51,134 nucleotides of DNA from Bryobacterales bacterium (GTDB taxonomy: Bacteria; Acidobacteriota; Terriglobia; Bryobacterales; Bryobacteraceae): assembly GCA_026954325.1 (NCBI GenBank), contig JAIXKK010000060.1:1-51134 (forward strand), given 5' to 3'. The notes under the pieces are model-generated. The model was not told the origin of the DNA. It ran no database searches and saw only the letters and a list, made by a program, of their open reading frames with translations. Positions 33,870 through 41,971 of the stretch are shown piece after piece (the first letter of the stretch is position 1; each line of letters begins with the position of its first letter). The position numbers were made by a program, and so were the translations under genes.

Positions 33870-34328
33870 ATGTCTTACTACCCGGTGTTCCTGGACTTGC
33901 GCGGGAGAGAGGTGCTGGTGGCGGGCGCGGGAAAGGTGGCGCTGAGGAAGGTGAAGGGATTGCTGGAGGCGGGGGCGAAAGTGACCGTAGTGAGCCCGCG
34001 CTGCGAGGAGGGGTTTGAGGGATTGGAGGTGACGCTGCGGAAACGGCGGTTCCGTGCATCCGATGTGGCGGAAGGCATGGCGCTGGTATTCGCGGCGACG
34101 GATGATCGCAAGGTGAACCACGCCGTCGCCCAAGCCGCCGCGCGCAAGAGGATTCCCGCAAATGTAGCCGATGCGCCCGAGGAGTGCGATTTCCTGGTCC
34201 CGGCGCGGTTGCGGCACGGCGAGGTGCGGATCGCGATTTCCACCGGGGGACGGAGTCCGCGCCTGGCGAAGGGGCTGCGGGAAAAACTGGAGAGGGCATT
34301 GGGGCCATCAACCAACGGAAACTCCTGA
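33870..34328 (+). CDS. Precorrin-2 dehydrogenase / sirohydrochlorin ferrochelatase domain protein
   Basis: 152 aa, equal to the N-terminal (CysG_N/Met8/SirC) part of sirohaem synthase. YYPVFLDLRGREVLVAGAGKVALRKVKGLLEAGAKVTVVSP is the NAD-binding fold, FAATDDRKVNHAV and VADAPEECDFLVPARLRHGEVRIAISTGGRSPRLAKGLRE complete it, including the catalytic Asp region. It oxidises precorrin-2 to sirohydrochlorin and may insert iron. No methyltransferase (CysG C-terminal) or hem genes are adjacent. Leaderless-type start. What follows it is degenerate sequence. Confidence 0.9.
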   Translation: MSYYPVFLDLRGREVLVAGAGKVALRKVKGLLEAGAKVTVVSPRCEEGFEGLEVTLRKRRFRASDVAEGMALVFAATDDRKVNHAVAQAAARKRIPANVADAPEECDFLVPARLRHGEVRIAISTGGRSPRLAKGLREKLERALGPSTNGNS

Positions 34329-35002
34329 TGGCCGGCGGAGGCTGCGGCCGTCAGGAGGGCAAGCCCCGCTGCTTAAGAACGAACCGGCAAATTGGCCCCG
34401 CCGCGATCACCGCCCAATAACCCCATTTCATCATCGCTTCATAGAGCCGCGCTCCGAGGAACCGGTTCGCGTCGCTCAGAAGAACCGGGTCTCCACGCCG
34501 CGGCAATTGATGGCTTACCATGGATGGCCGCAAGCGGGCGGCGATGCCGCGAGTGGGGTCGCCGGACCTTGGTTCCCATCTGCCCGGCTTCGATCTTGGC
34601 CGGGTCCCGTTCTCCGAGTCGCCGGTGCAGGGTGACGACGTCATAGTCCCAATCCAGATCCATCTTCGAATAGTTTGGGGTCTTCTTGCCGTAGACTACG
34701 CGCGGAAAAACTCCGGCCGTGGTGATGATAGTGGGAGCCGTATGCAACGTGGAAACCGGAGCGGTGGATTGGATGGGATCCGATCCGGCCGCCCTTCCCA
34801 CTCTTCGCTAACTCGCGGTACTAACCAGGGACACGTCCCGGTACGCCGGATTCCAGGGCTAAGGCCCAGCCCCTAAACAGCCTTCAGAACCAAAGAACTA
34901 CCTGCTTTGAAACTTACGTTCAATGTACTCCCTGGGATCAGAGGGTTATCTTGAATTTCCGGCTTCGTATATCGGAAATTGCACCGCGAAAGGGGAGATC
35001 GC
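34329..35002. other. Gene-poor stretch with probable minus-strand gene remnant
   Basis: About 670 bp without a convincing intact gene. On the minus strand, two pieces in different frames read like protein: one at about 34560-34740 (FPRVVYGKKTPNYSKMDLDW, then DYDVVTLHRRLGERDPAKIE) and one at about 34351-34480 (SDANRFLGARLYEAMMKWGY, then WAVIAAGPICRFVLKQRGLP). They could be parts of one frameshifted gene; I do not recognise the family. 34811-35002 holds nothing I can support apart from the ribosome site of the next gene. Confidence 0.35.
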
Positions 35003-36013
35003 TTGCGGGAATTTCGAGTAGGGATCGTGGGCCTGGGCCATTGCGGCGATGCGCATCTCGGCGCCTGGCGGAGTCTTGACCAAGCGGTAAGACTTCCGTC
35101 GATTTGTGACGAATCTCTGGCGATTCGGATGAGAGCCGCACAGGCGGGTTTCACCGTCTACGAGAACGCGCTCGATATGGCGAAGAAGGAATCGCTGGAC
35201 GCCGTGAGCATTTGCACGCCAAATTGCTCGCATGAAGCACTGGCCGCCTCTTTGTTGCGGCAGGGCGTTGCCGCGCTATGTGAAATTCCGCTCACCATTG
35301 ATTTAAGCGGGGCATTCCGCCTGTTTGATCTGGCCGAATGCCGGCGAACGGTGTTCGCGCCGGCGGCCAAATTCCGCTTCGCGCCGGCGGTAACCCACGC
35401 TCGCGACCTGATTGCCGCCGGAGAAATCGGACAGATTTTGAATTTCCGGGTGGAGTTCGCGCGCTACCGGAATATGTTGATGTCCTGGAAGAGCCTGCCC
35501 GAGGTCGCCGGAGGAGGCGTTCTGAGAGACCAGGGCGGCAACGCATTTGATCTGATCCACTACCTCATCGGCCCGCTGGAACGAGTGCGCGCGATTCGGC
35601 TGCGACAGGCGCAGCCGCTCGATGTGGAGGACTCGGTACTGGTGCTGGCGACGGCGCGCGGCGGCGTGATTGGAGAGGTCTTCCTCAGTTGGAGCGCGGA
35701 AACCGGGTCGCACAATTACGCGACCGTCTGCGGGACTAAGGGCACGGTCGAAATCGGATGGCGGGAAAGCACACTCAAACGGCACGGAAAAGAGCCGCGC
35801 CAGTTTGGCGGCCCGTATCAGGAGTTGGACGCCTACCAACGAATGGCGCAAGCCTTCCTTGCTTGTGTGCAAGGCCGGCAGCCGCTCTGGATCACATCGG
35901 ACGAAGCGCTCGATACAGCTTTCGCATTGGAGATGGCCTATCACTCGATGCGCCAGGACGCCACCGTGGAGATGGATAGCAAGCGGATACGGTCCCGAGG
36001 ACCGTTCGCTTAA
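35003..36013 (+). CDS. Gfo/Idh/MocA-family protein lacking the EKP lysine
   Basis: 336 aa. The TTG start has AGGGGAGA 6 nt upstream; a TTG 24 bp earlier is possible but lacks a site. The N-terminal Rossmann motif is VGIVGLGHCGDAHLGAW, and the rest follows the family (SICTPNCSHEALAASLL; FAPAAKFRFAPAVTHARDLIAAGEIGQILNFRVEF). The usual catalytic Glu-Lys-Pro reads Glu-Ile-Pro (residues 94-96), and the family Asp-x-Gly-x-His reads Asp176-Gln-Gly-Gly-Asn180. Loss of both the Lys and the His argues against ordinary sugar oxidoreduction. It is followed 12 bp later by an unknown gene and then an aminotransferase remnant, suggesting an eroded nucleotide-sugar cluster. Confidence 0.85.
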   Translation: MREFRVGIVGLGHCGDAHLGAWRSLDQAVRLPSICDESLAIRMRAAQAGFTVYENALDMAKKESLDAVSICTPNCSHEALAASLLRQGVAALCEIPLTIDLSGAFRLFDLAECRRTVFAPAAKFRFAPAVTHARDLIAAGEIGQILNFRVEFARYRNMLMSWKSLPEVAGGGVLRDQGGNAFDLIHYLIGPLERVRAIRLRQAQPLDVEDSVLVLATARGGVIGEVFLSWSAETGSHNYATVCGTKGTVEIGWRESTLKRHGKEPRQFGGPYQELDAYQRMAQAFLACVQGRQPLWITSDEALDTAFALEMAYHSMRQDATVEMDSKRIRSRGPFA

Positions 36014-36025
36014 GAGGCGGACGTC

Positions 36026-36895
36026 ATGATCGACCTGGTAGCCAACTTCGATAAGCAGGGCTATGGTATCCGGGCGGCGCTACAGGCTGACCGGATCCCC
36101 TACCGGCGAATCCGGTGGGCCAGGGAGGCAGCCTCAAGGTTGTTGTTGATCGCGGATAAGGAGGTTGGAGACGAGATAGCGGCTCTCGCCAGGGTGACGC
36201 CGGCGCTGGTCGTCGGGAGCCTGCCTGCCGGGCTTGCTCCTCATTTTCACGATTGCGGATCGGAAACCATCGTGCGAAGCGGAAAGTGCTGGTGGTGCCG
36301 GCTGTCCCTCGGAGAGGCCTTCACGGAAATGGTGCGCGAAGGCCCCGAACCGGCCGCGGGTCAGTTGATGGCAGTGCGGAACATCCCGGAGATCGACAGC
36401 GGATGGGCGTTGATTGAATTGCTGAAGACGCTTATCCGGCAGGCGGCAGGGGGACTGGTGCGGCTGGAGCGGTGGCCCGCCCCATGCCAGACGGCGAAAG
36501 GCGACGGGATGAAGTTCTTTCCCCCGTTCCACCCGCCCATGGCCGAAGGACATGGGGAATTCCGCGCCTCGGAATGCCTGGTTGTTCCGCAAGCGGAAGC
36601 GAGCGGCGCGGCCGAGTGGCAGGACGGTCCCGCATGGCTCACCACGGCGGAGGCGGTAGCCGGATGGTGGCGAAAGCGGGAACTGGTGTATCTGGCCCCT
36701 TGCCCCGAGGGTTGGCTGGTGGAAAACCACGGAATCGATCCGATCTCTGGTTTGTGCTTTGTGGCGGAGAACACGCAGGGCGATGTGGTGTATAGCGAGA
36801 CACTGAGTACGATTGATGGTTGCGAATCATTGCTCATACAAAACAAGTCTTTCTTGTCTTTTGCCGGAGTGACCAGGTATGTGGCTTCCGTCTGA
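36026..36895 (+). CDS. Unknown 289-aa cytoplasmic protein
   Basis: No family recognised. No signal peptide or membrane segment. An N-terminal part (DLVANFDKQGYGIRAALQAD, RLLLIADKEVGDEIAALARV, TPALVVGSLPAGLAPHF) looks alpha/beta; a C-x2-C pair sits in SGKCWWCRLSLGEA; the C-terminal third is Trp-rich (WWRKRELVYLAPCPEGWLVE, YSETLSTIDGCESLLIQNKS). It follows the Gfo/Idh gene by 12 bp and its stop overlaps the start of the DegT remnant, so it was the middle gene of a three-gene unit. A carbohydrate-related role is only inferred from these neighbours. Confidence 0.7.
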   Translation: MIDLVANFDKQGYGIRAALQADRIPYRRIRWAREAASRLLLIADKEVGDEIAALARVTPALVVGSLPAGLAPHFHDCGSETIVRSGKCWWCRLSLGEAFTEMVREGPEPAAGQLMAVRNIPEIDSGWALIELLKTLIRQAAGGLVRLERWPAPCQTAKGDGMKFFPPFHPPMAEGHGEFRASECLVVPQAEASGAAEWQDGPAWLTTAEAVAGWWRKRELVYLAPCPEGWLVENHGIDPISGLCFVAENTQGDVVYSETLSTIDGCESLLIQNKSFLSFAGVTRYVASV

Positions 36896-37225
36896 CACGG
36901 ATAGCTCGGGGCATGATTTCTGCGCCGGGGAATTGAGATTACTGATGCGGGCAGTGGAATCGGGCGCCCTGAACGCGCCGCCCGGCAGCGCCGGTGAAAC
37001 TCTTGGAGCGGGAATTCGCGGAGTGCCGCATGCCTGCGCCGTGCTCTAGGTGTCCGCTCTTGGGATGCCGGTGGTGCGCAGGTATCGGGCAGCACACCCG
37101 CCATCATCGCGGACCACCTGTTCAGGCAGCCTTGTGACGTAGAGAGTATTCGCGCGGCAGCGCCGGTGTACCCATCATCGAAGACCGCGGTATGGTGGCC
37201 GTTTCCTCAGGGAGAACCGCCGCAC
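36879..37225 (+). pseudogene. Remnant of a DegT/DnrJ/EryC1/StrS aminotransferase
   Basis: Pieces in all three frames fit the N-terminal half of a sugar aminotransferase in the right order. They are GELRLLMRAVESGALNAPPG (frame of 36879), KLLEREFAE (frame of 36994), VPHACAVL back in the first frame and ending at a TAG at 37047, then DHLFRQPCDVESIRAAA (frame of 37103; compare the family's VHLFGQPxDMxxI) and GVPIIEDRGMVAVSSG (frame of 37165; compare GIPVIEDxA). About 75-85 codons are missing between HACAV and DHLF, and the catalytic-lysine half is gone. The ATG overlaps the upstream stop, as an intact operon gene would. Confidence 0.72.
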
Positions 37226-37250
37226 GGGCAGGAACACATGAACACCGCGA

Positions 37251-37565
37251 TCAGCGCCGGATGACGGCTATCGTTTCATCGAGCAGGTGTCTGCTTTGTT
37301 CGTACAGGTCCTTATACTTCCGGGACAACTCACGAGCGCTGTCATCGAGCATTCCTCCGGTGCTGCGGTAGAGTTGATGGCAATTGTCCACGAGGTCATT
37401 TCCGGCCTCGATAATATAGTCCGCGGCGTCCTCCGCCTGGCGCCGGATCTTACGGCGTGTGCGCGCCCCGGACTGCGGAGCGAAAAGCAGCATTACGGTT
37501 GCGCCCGCCAAGGCTCCCACCAGGAAACCACCAAGTAGACTCGCAGATGACCGGTCTTTTCTCAT
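37251..37565 (-). CDS. YtxH-domain protein
   Basis: 104 aa. An N-terminal transmembrane helix (LLGGFLVGALAGATVMLLFAP) is followed by the YtxH signature QSGARTRRKIRRQAEDAADY and a long amphipathic helix. Members are small general-stress membrane proteins in Bacillus; function is poorly known. A strong AAAGGAGG Shine-Dalgarno lies about 7 nt upstream. It stands alone, convergent with the aminotransferase remnant. The 37566-37773 gap upstream holds a TATAAT-like patch near 37615 but no gene I can support. Confidence 0.85.
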   Translation of the reverse strand: MRKDRSSASLLGGFLVGALAGATVMLLFAPQSGARTRRKIRRQAEDAADYIIEAGNDLVDNCHQLYRSTGGMLDDSARELSRKYKDLYEQSRHLLDETIAVIRR

Positions 37566-37760
37566 TTCGATCCTCCTTTCCAGGAATGAATCGCGTCACT
37601 TTGCCGGTGACATGTATAATCAGCGGGGAGTCAGTACCGATGGGGGGCGCCGCCCAGGTCCCACGCTTGCCGGAGTTCACGTCCCGGCGCGCCGCGGGGG
37701 CTGAAACACTTCCCTCCCGTACTTTTATCGTAGCTCCGTAGCCCGGTTCCGGAAACATGT

Positions 37761-37766
37761 TATCGT
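37761..37766 (+). promoter_or_regulatory. -10 box before the Tat signal ATG
   Basis: TATCGT ends 7 nt before the ATG at 37774, with no Shine-Dalgarno between. It supports 37774 as the native start of the aldo/keto reductase gene, ahead of the frameshift. Confidence 0.4.
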
Positions 37767-37773
37767 GCGGTAC

Positions 37774-39287
37774 ATGGCAAATCTCACCCGTAGAGACACG
37801 CTGCATCTGCTGCGTCCCGCGGCCATGGCATCCACCTTCCTGCCCATCGCGGTCAGTACCGGGTCTGGTCCCACCCCGTCGACTCCCACCGCTTGGTGAC
37901 GCGCCCGTTAGGGCGTACCGGGCGTGAAGTGACAACGTTTGGTCTGGCGGGCGGAAACAAAGTGATGTGGGACCTGCCGGGTGACGAGGGCGTGGAGATT
38001 GTCGTCAAGGCTGTGAAGCTTGGTATAACCTATCTCGAAACCGCGAATAACTACCAGCGCAGCCAGCTCAACTATCACAAAGCGTTTCGAATCCTGAACC
38101 TCATTCCCGGACAGCCCGGCTACGACCATAATCTGCGCGGCAGGCTCTTTCTCGCCACCAAGACGGGCTGGCGCTACTCGGTAATCCGTGACGGATCAAA
38201 GCCGATGGGACACTCGGCGGGCGGCGGCGGCACATGCATCGATGACCTGAAACGCTCACTGACGCAGTTCTTCGGCGACGGGAAAGGCTACATTCCCGAG
38301 GGCGCCTACATCGACCTGATGCAGATCCATTTCCTCTCTCACGACGCCGAAGTGGACGCGATCTTCGAAGGGCTGGAAAATCCCTCGGATAAGACCCTGC
38401 CGCGAATCGGCGCCCTCGCCGGATTGATCGATTTTCGCGACGGAACGAATCACACGGGAGCAAACCCGGAGCACAAGAAATACATCCGGCACATCGGCAT
38501 GACAGGGCACGAGAACGCCGCGGCGCACATGTACGCCATCCGCCGCGACACGAAGAATGTGCTGGAAACGCTGCTGGTGGCCATCAACCCGAATGACCGC
38601 CATTACTTCTGCCATCAGAACAACTCGGTTGCCGCGGCGGCCGCGAAGGGAATGGGCATCATCGGAATGAAGATCTTCGCCGATGGCGTAATGTACGGGC
38701 TCGAGAAGAAGTACGCTTCGCAGCCCGGACAGAGTGTGCTCTCGGTGGGCCGGAAAGGGAAGGTTCCTTATCAGGATTTCCTTGAGTACAGCCTGTCGGC
38801 GCCCGGCGTGAGCACGGTGATCGCCGGCATCGGCCTCATCGACAAGGCGAACGACCCCACACGCGACCAACTGACGGCCAACCTTGCCGCGTGCCAGCGC
38901 CGCGAGCCGCTTTCTTCCATCAGGCGCGGACAGATTGAAGAGCAGGTGGCCGCGTTGCATGGCACGGATACCAATTTCTTCCAGCGGCCTTCGTGCGGCA
39001 TGCTTGCCCCGCAATCGGTCAAGGTGGAGCGTGATTCGCCGCGCGGACCGGTAAAGGTCCTATGGACAACCGCCTACGCGGCCGGTGAGCCATTAGCGCG
39101 CTATGAAATCTACCGCCGCGATCAAAAAATTGCGGCGATTCCCTACAAGCCGCAGTTGACGGAGGAACCCTTTGCCTACACCGATGCGGAGGCTCCGGCG
39201 GCGGATAGCGGCGGCATCTGGTACAAGATTCGCGCGGTGGACTCGGTCGGAGCGTTCGCCGATTCGCTTTCCGTAAAACCTGTTTAG
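37774..39287 (+). pseudogene. Tat-exported aldo/keto reductase gene with frameshift after the signal peptide
   Basis: The first 41 codons from ATG 37774 give a clear Tat signal (NLTRRDTLHLLRPAAMASTF) but run into a TGA at 37897. The enzyme follows in another frame, open from 37893 (TRPLGRTGREVTTFGLAGGN) to 39287. The reductase core is complete: TYLETANNY (family FDTAxxY; the Asp is Glu here), the Lys in LFLATKTG, the His in LMQIHFL, and a C-terminal extension ending in a fibronectin-like beta segment. A one-base indel near 37870-37895 would restore one frame. Either the gene is newly broken, or a cytoplasmic form starts at TTG 37893/GTG 37896, or there is a sequencing error. Confidence 0.75.
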
Positions 39288-39315
39288 GTCCCCGCGAAAT
39301 GCCGATGGATGCGGC

Positions 39316-39792
39316 ATGCGATCCCTTATCACTTGCCTGCTGGCTCTGTCGCCCCTCCCGGCCCAGCAGGGACAGGAGGGCGCCCGTCCCGGTTGGCCCT
39401 GCGTCTCCGGCCGGGCCGTGGATCCGTCCTATCTCGAGATAAGCGAGTCCTCGGGCGGACAAGCGTTCCTCTTTCAGAAAGGGGAGATGCGGCATGCCGG
39501 CGCGTTACGACGAGCAGACGCGGTCATACCGCCTCCGGTATGAGGCTCCACGGGGGCAGAGGTATCGCGTGGCGATGACGGCACGCGATGAGTTGGGATG
39601 GCCCGTGTCGCGGGTGCATCCGAACCTTTGGAGTGAGGCGTACCAAACACCGCGGGAACATTGAGCCGCGGATGAACGTATACGCCGGTTACCGGCGATG
39701 TCAGCTCGGCATTTGAGACCGAGATTAGCGATATGGCCCGTGACACGGTGGCCGCGAAGATCAACCGGGAAGTCCTTCCGCGGGCGGGTTGA
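39316..39792 (+). pseudogene. Probable remnant of a secreted protein gene
   Basis: Three protein-like pieces on the plus strand. 39316-39543 starts with a signal peptide (RSLITCLLALSPLPAQQGQE) and continues GRAVDPSYLEISESSGGQAF, then LFQKGE. 39494-39664, in another frame, reads YDEQTRSYRLRYEAPRGQRY, then RVAMTARDELGWPVSR. 39680-39792, back in the first frame, reads YTPVTGDVSSAFETEISDMA, then RDTVAAKINREVLPRAG, and overlaps the end of selA. The first two look like the N- and C-terminal ends of one exported protein with the middle deleted. I cannot name the family with certainty. Confidence 0.45.
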
Positions 39793-41107
39793 TCGCCGCC
39801 ACGCTCCTGAGCACTGTGAGCAGCCGGCTCTCCTCCTCGGGGAAAACCGTGCGCAGATCGAGCAGCAGGCGCTCATTGGCGATCATCGCGATGACCGGAG
39901 GTTCGGCCGCGCGGAGGCGGCGCTCCCATTCGGCTACGCTCGGAGCAGAGATGGCGATGTGCCAGGTGGCCAGGGACTGCTCAGGAGTCGAGCCGCCGCC
40001 GATGACGGACTTGCCGGGCACGATCTGAGCGGGAAGACCGGGCAGGGCGGCGAGCAAGGCCTCGGCGCGAGCGCGGATTTCCTCCGCCTTCAGCCGGATC
40101 ATGCGAAGCGAGGGAAGCGCGTCCCACTCCTCGAACAGGATGTGGCGGAGCGTTGCTTCGAGTGAAGCGATGATCAGCTTGTCCAGGCGCAAGACGCGAA
40201 ACATCGGGTTGCGGCGGATGCGCTGAATAAGCGGCGCATCGCCCGCAATGATCCCCGCCTGCGGCCCGCCCAGGAGTTTGTCTCCGCTGAAGCTGACCAC
40301 GTTGACGCCCGCGGCAAGCGATTGCTGGACGAGCGGTTCGTCAATCCCGTAGGGGGCCAGATCGGCCAGGCAGCCACTGCCGAGATCCTCGTAGACGGGG
40401 ATGCCGTGTTCGCCCCCGAGGGCGGCGATCTCCTCGCGGGACGGTTGGGCGGTAAACCCTTCGATGCGGAAATTGCTCGGGTGAACTATCAGCAGCAAAC
40501 GAGTGCGTTCACTGATGGCGCGGCGAAAGTCGTCCACGTGGGTTCGGTTGGTGGTTCCGACTTCTTTCAGTTGCACCCCAGCGCGCCGCATGATGTCCGG
40601 GATGCGGAAACCGTCGCCGATCTCGATCAACTGGCCGCGGGAGACGATGACTTCCGCTCCGGCGGCAAGTTCCTGAAGCACCAGGTACACCGCGGCGGCG
40701 TTGTTGTTGACGGCAATGGCGGGCTTGCCGAGGATGCGTTCAAACAGCGCGCCGCAGTGCGCGTCGCGCTTGCCGCGCCGCCCCGTAGCCAGGTCGTACT
40801 CGAGGTTCGAATAACCCTCGGGCATGGACACGCCGGCAAGCGGCGCGCGGCCGAGATTGGTGTGCAGAATCACCCCGGTGGCATTGATGACGCGCCGCAG
40901 GGAAGCGCCCCGTAACGCCGACAGCGAGGCGATAACCTCTCTGTCGATATCGACGTTCGCCGCGCCCCCGCGCAGTTGTTCCCGCGCATCGGCGAGGGCC
41001 CGCCGGATTTCAGAAACCACCACCCGGCGCGGGTAGCCGGAGCCCTCGAGACGAAGCGCGACTTCGTCAACGGAGGGCAGCAGGCGTAGACGTTCGGCAA
41101 TCTCCAT
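39761..41107 (-). CDS. selA: L-seryl-tRNA(Sec) selenium transferase SelA
   Basis: 448 aa PLP enzyme that turns seryl-tRNA(Sec) into selenocysteinyl-tRNA. The N-terminal helical tRNA-binding region is LRLLPSVDEVALRLEGSGYP. The core reads RVINATGVILHTNLGRAPL, VNNNAAAVYLVLQELAAGAE, VIVSRGQLIEIGDGFRIPDI and EVGTTNRTHVDDF. The PLP lysine is in SFSGDKLLGGPQAG (K277). It starts directly after the PIG-L stop (TAAATG), so it is the third gene of the S9-PIG-L-selA unit. selB, selD and tRNA(Sec) are not in this window. Some SelA-like PLP proteins have other roles, but these motifs and the length fit SelA. Confidence 0.9.
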   Translation of the reverse strand: MEIAERLRLLPSVDEVALRLEGSGYPRRVVVSEIRRALADAREQLRGGAANVDIDREVIASLSALRGASLRRVINATGVILHTNLGRAPLAGVSMPEGYSNLEYDLATGRRGKRDAHCGALFERILGKPAIAVNNNAAAVYLVLQELAAGAEVIVSRGQLIEIGDGFRIPDIMRRAGVQLKEVGTTNRTHVDDFRRAISERTRLLLIVHPSNFRIEGFTAQPSREEIAALGGEHGIPVYEDLGSGCLADLAPYGIDEPLVQQSLAAGVNVVSFSGDKLLGGPQAGIIAGDAPLIQRIRRNPMFRVLRLDKLIIASLEATLRHILFEEWDALPSLRMIRLKAEEIRARAEALLAALPGLPAQIVPGKSVIGGGSTPEQSLATWHIAISAPSVAEWERRLRAAEPPVIAMIANERLLLDLRTVFPEEESRLLTVLRSVAAINPPAEGLPG

Positions 41108-41959
41108 TTACTTGGGGAACAGCGCGCGCAACTGCGCAAGAGTGGGCTGGCGGCCGTATTCGCACAACTCGAATGTCTCGACGCGCTTGATGCGATCCGC
41201 CGCGCCGGGCCCGTAGATCTCCTCGATCGCTTTCCGCACAGCGGCCGGGTGGGGGCGGGTGCGCTGCTTGCTCAGCCACTCCTTCCTGGCCTGCTTGTCC
41301 TTGGGAACCTGATCGAGCGTGTGATCCACCCAGGGAAGCCATTCGTAAACCTGGGAAACATGCGCGTCCAGGGAGTTGACCTTCGTTTCCCACACATCGT
41401 CGATGTTCACCACCACATCGGGACGGAAAGGAGCCGGTTTCTGGAAGCCGTCCTGGTAGTAAAGGAAAATCGGATTGTCGTGCAACGGCGGCGTGTCGGG
41501 AACGATGTTCGGCACCACCACCATGTAGGCGGCATCCTGCACCAGGACTCCCGTGTAGCGGTGATCCGGATGGTAATCATTGGGCCGGGGAGCGACGACG
41601 ACATCGGCCTTCCACTTCCGAATCGCGCGAATGATCTGCTTGCGCGCTTCGACGTTGGGCGTCAACTCGCCGTCGTGATTGTCGAGGACTTCGTATTCGG
41701 CAATACCCAGCCGGCGCGCGGATTCCTGCGTCTCCTGATAGCGGTGTTTGGCAAGCATCCCTCCGCCCATCTCCTGGTGGCCGGCGTCGCCGTTGGTGAC
41801 GGAAAGGAACTTCACCAGATGCCCGGCGCGGGCGAATTTGGCGGCCGTTCCCGCAAACTTGATGTCGCAGTCATCGGGATGCGCGCCGATGGCGATGATG
41901 CGGAGTTTTTGCTGAGCCTGCATGGTCATGGCAAGTAAGAGATGGAAAAGTCGGGGCAT
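41108..41959 (-). CDS. PIG-L family deacetylase
   Basis: 283 aa. A weak signal (LFHLLLAMTMQAQ) is followed by the PIG-L zinc site AIGAHPDDCDIKF and, further on, PRPNDYHPDHRYTG, which provide the His/Asp/Asp-His set. Such enzymes remove N-acetyl groups from sugars (LmbE, MshB, BshB types). The length and C-terminal extension (SKQRTRPHPAAVRKAIEEIYG) match the secreted acidobacterial-type PIG-L proteins rather than BshB1. AAGGAG lies 8 nt upstream. It begins 12 bp after the S9 peptidase stop; the same transcript continues into selA. Substrate unknown. Confidence 0.88.
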   Translation of the reverse strand: MPRLFHLLLAMTMQAQQKLRIIAIGAHPDDCDIKFAGTAAKFARAGHLVKFLSVTNGDAGHQEMGGGMLAKHRYQETQESARRLGIAEYEVLDNHDGELTPNVEARKQIIRAIRKWKADVVVAPRPNDYHPDHRYTGVLVQDAAYMVVVPNIVPDTPPLHDNPIFLYYQDGFQKPAPFRPDVVVNIDDVWETKVNSLDAHVSQVYEWLPWVDHTLDQVPKDKQARKEWLSKQRTRPHPAAVRKAIEEIYGPGAADRIKRVETFELCEYGRQPTLAQLRALFPK

Positions 41960-41971
41960 GAGGGCGCTCCT

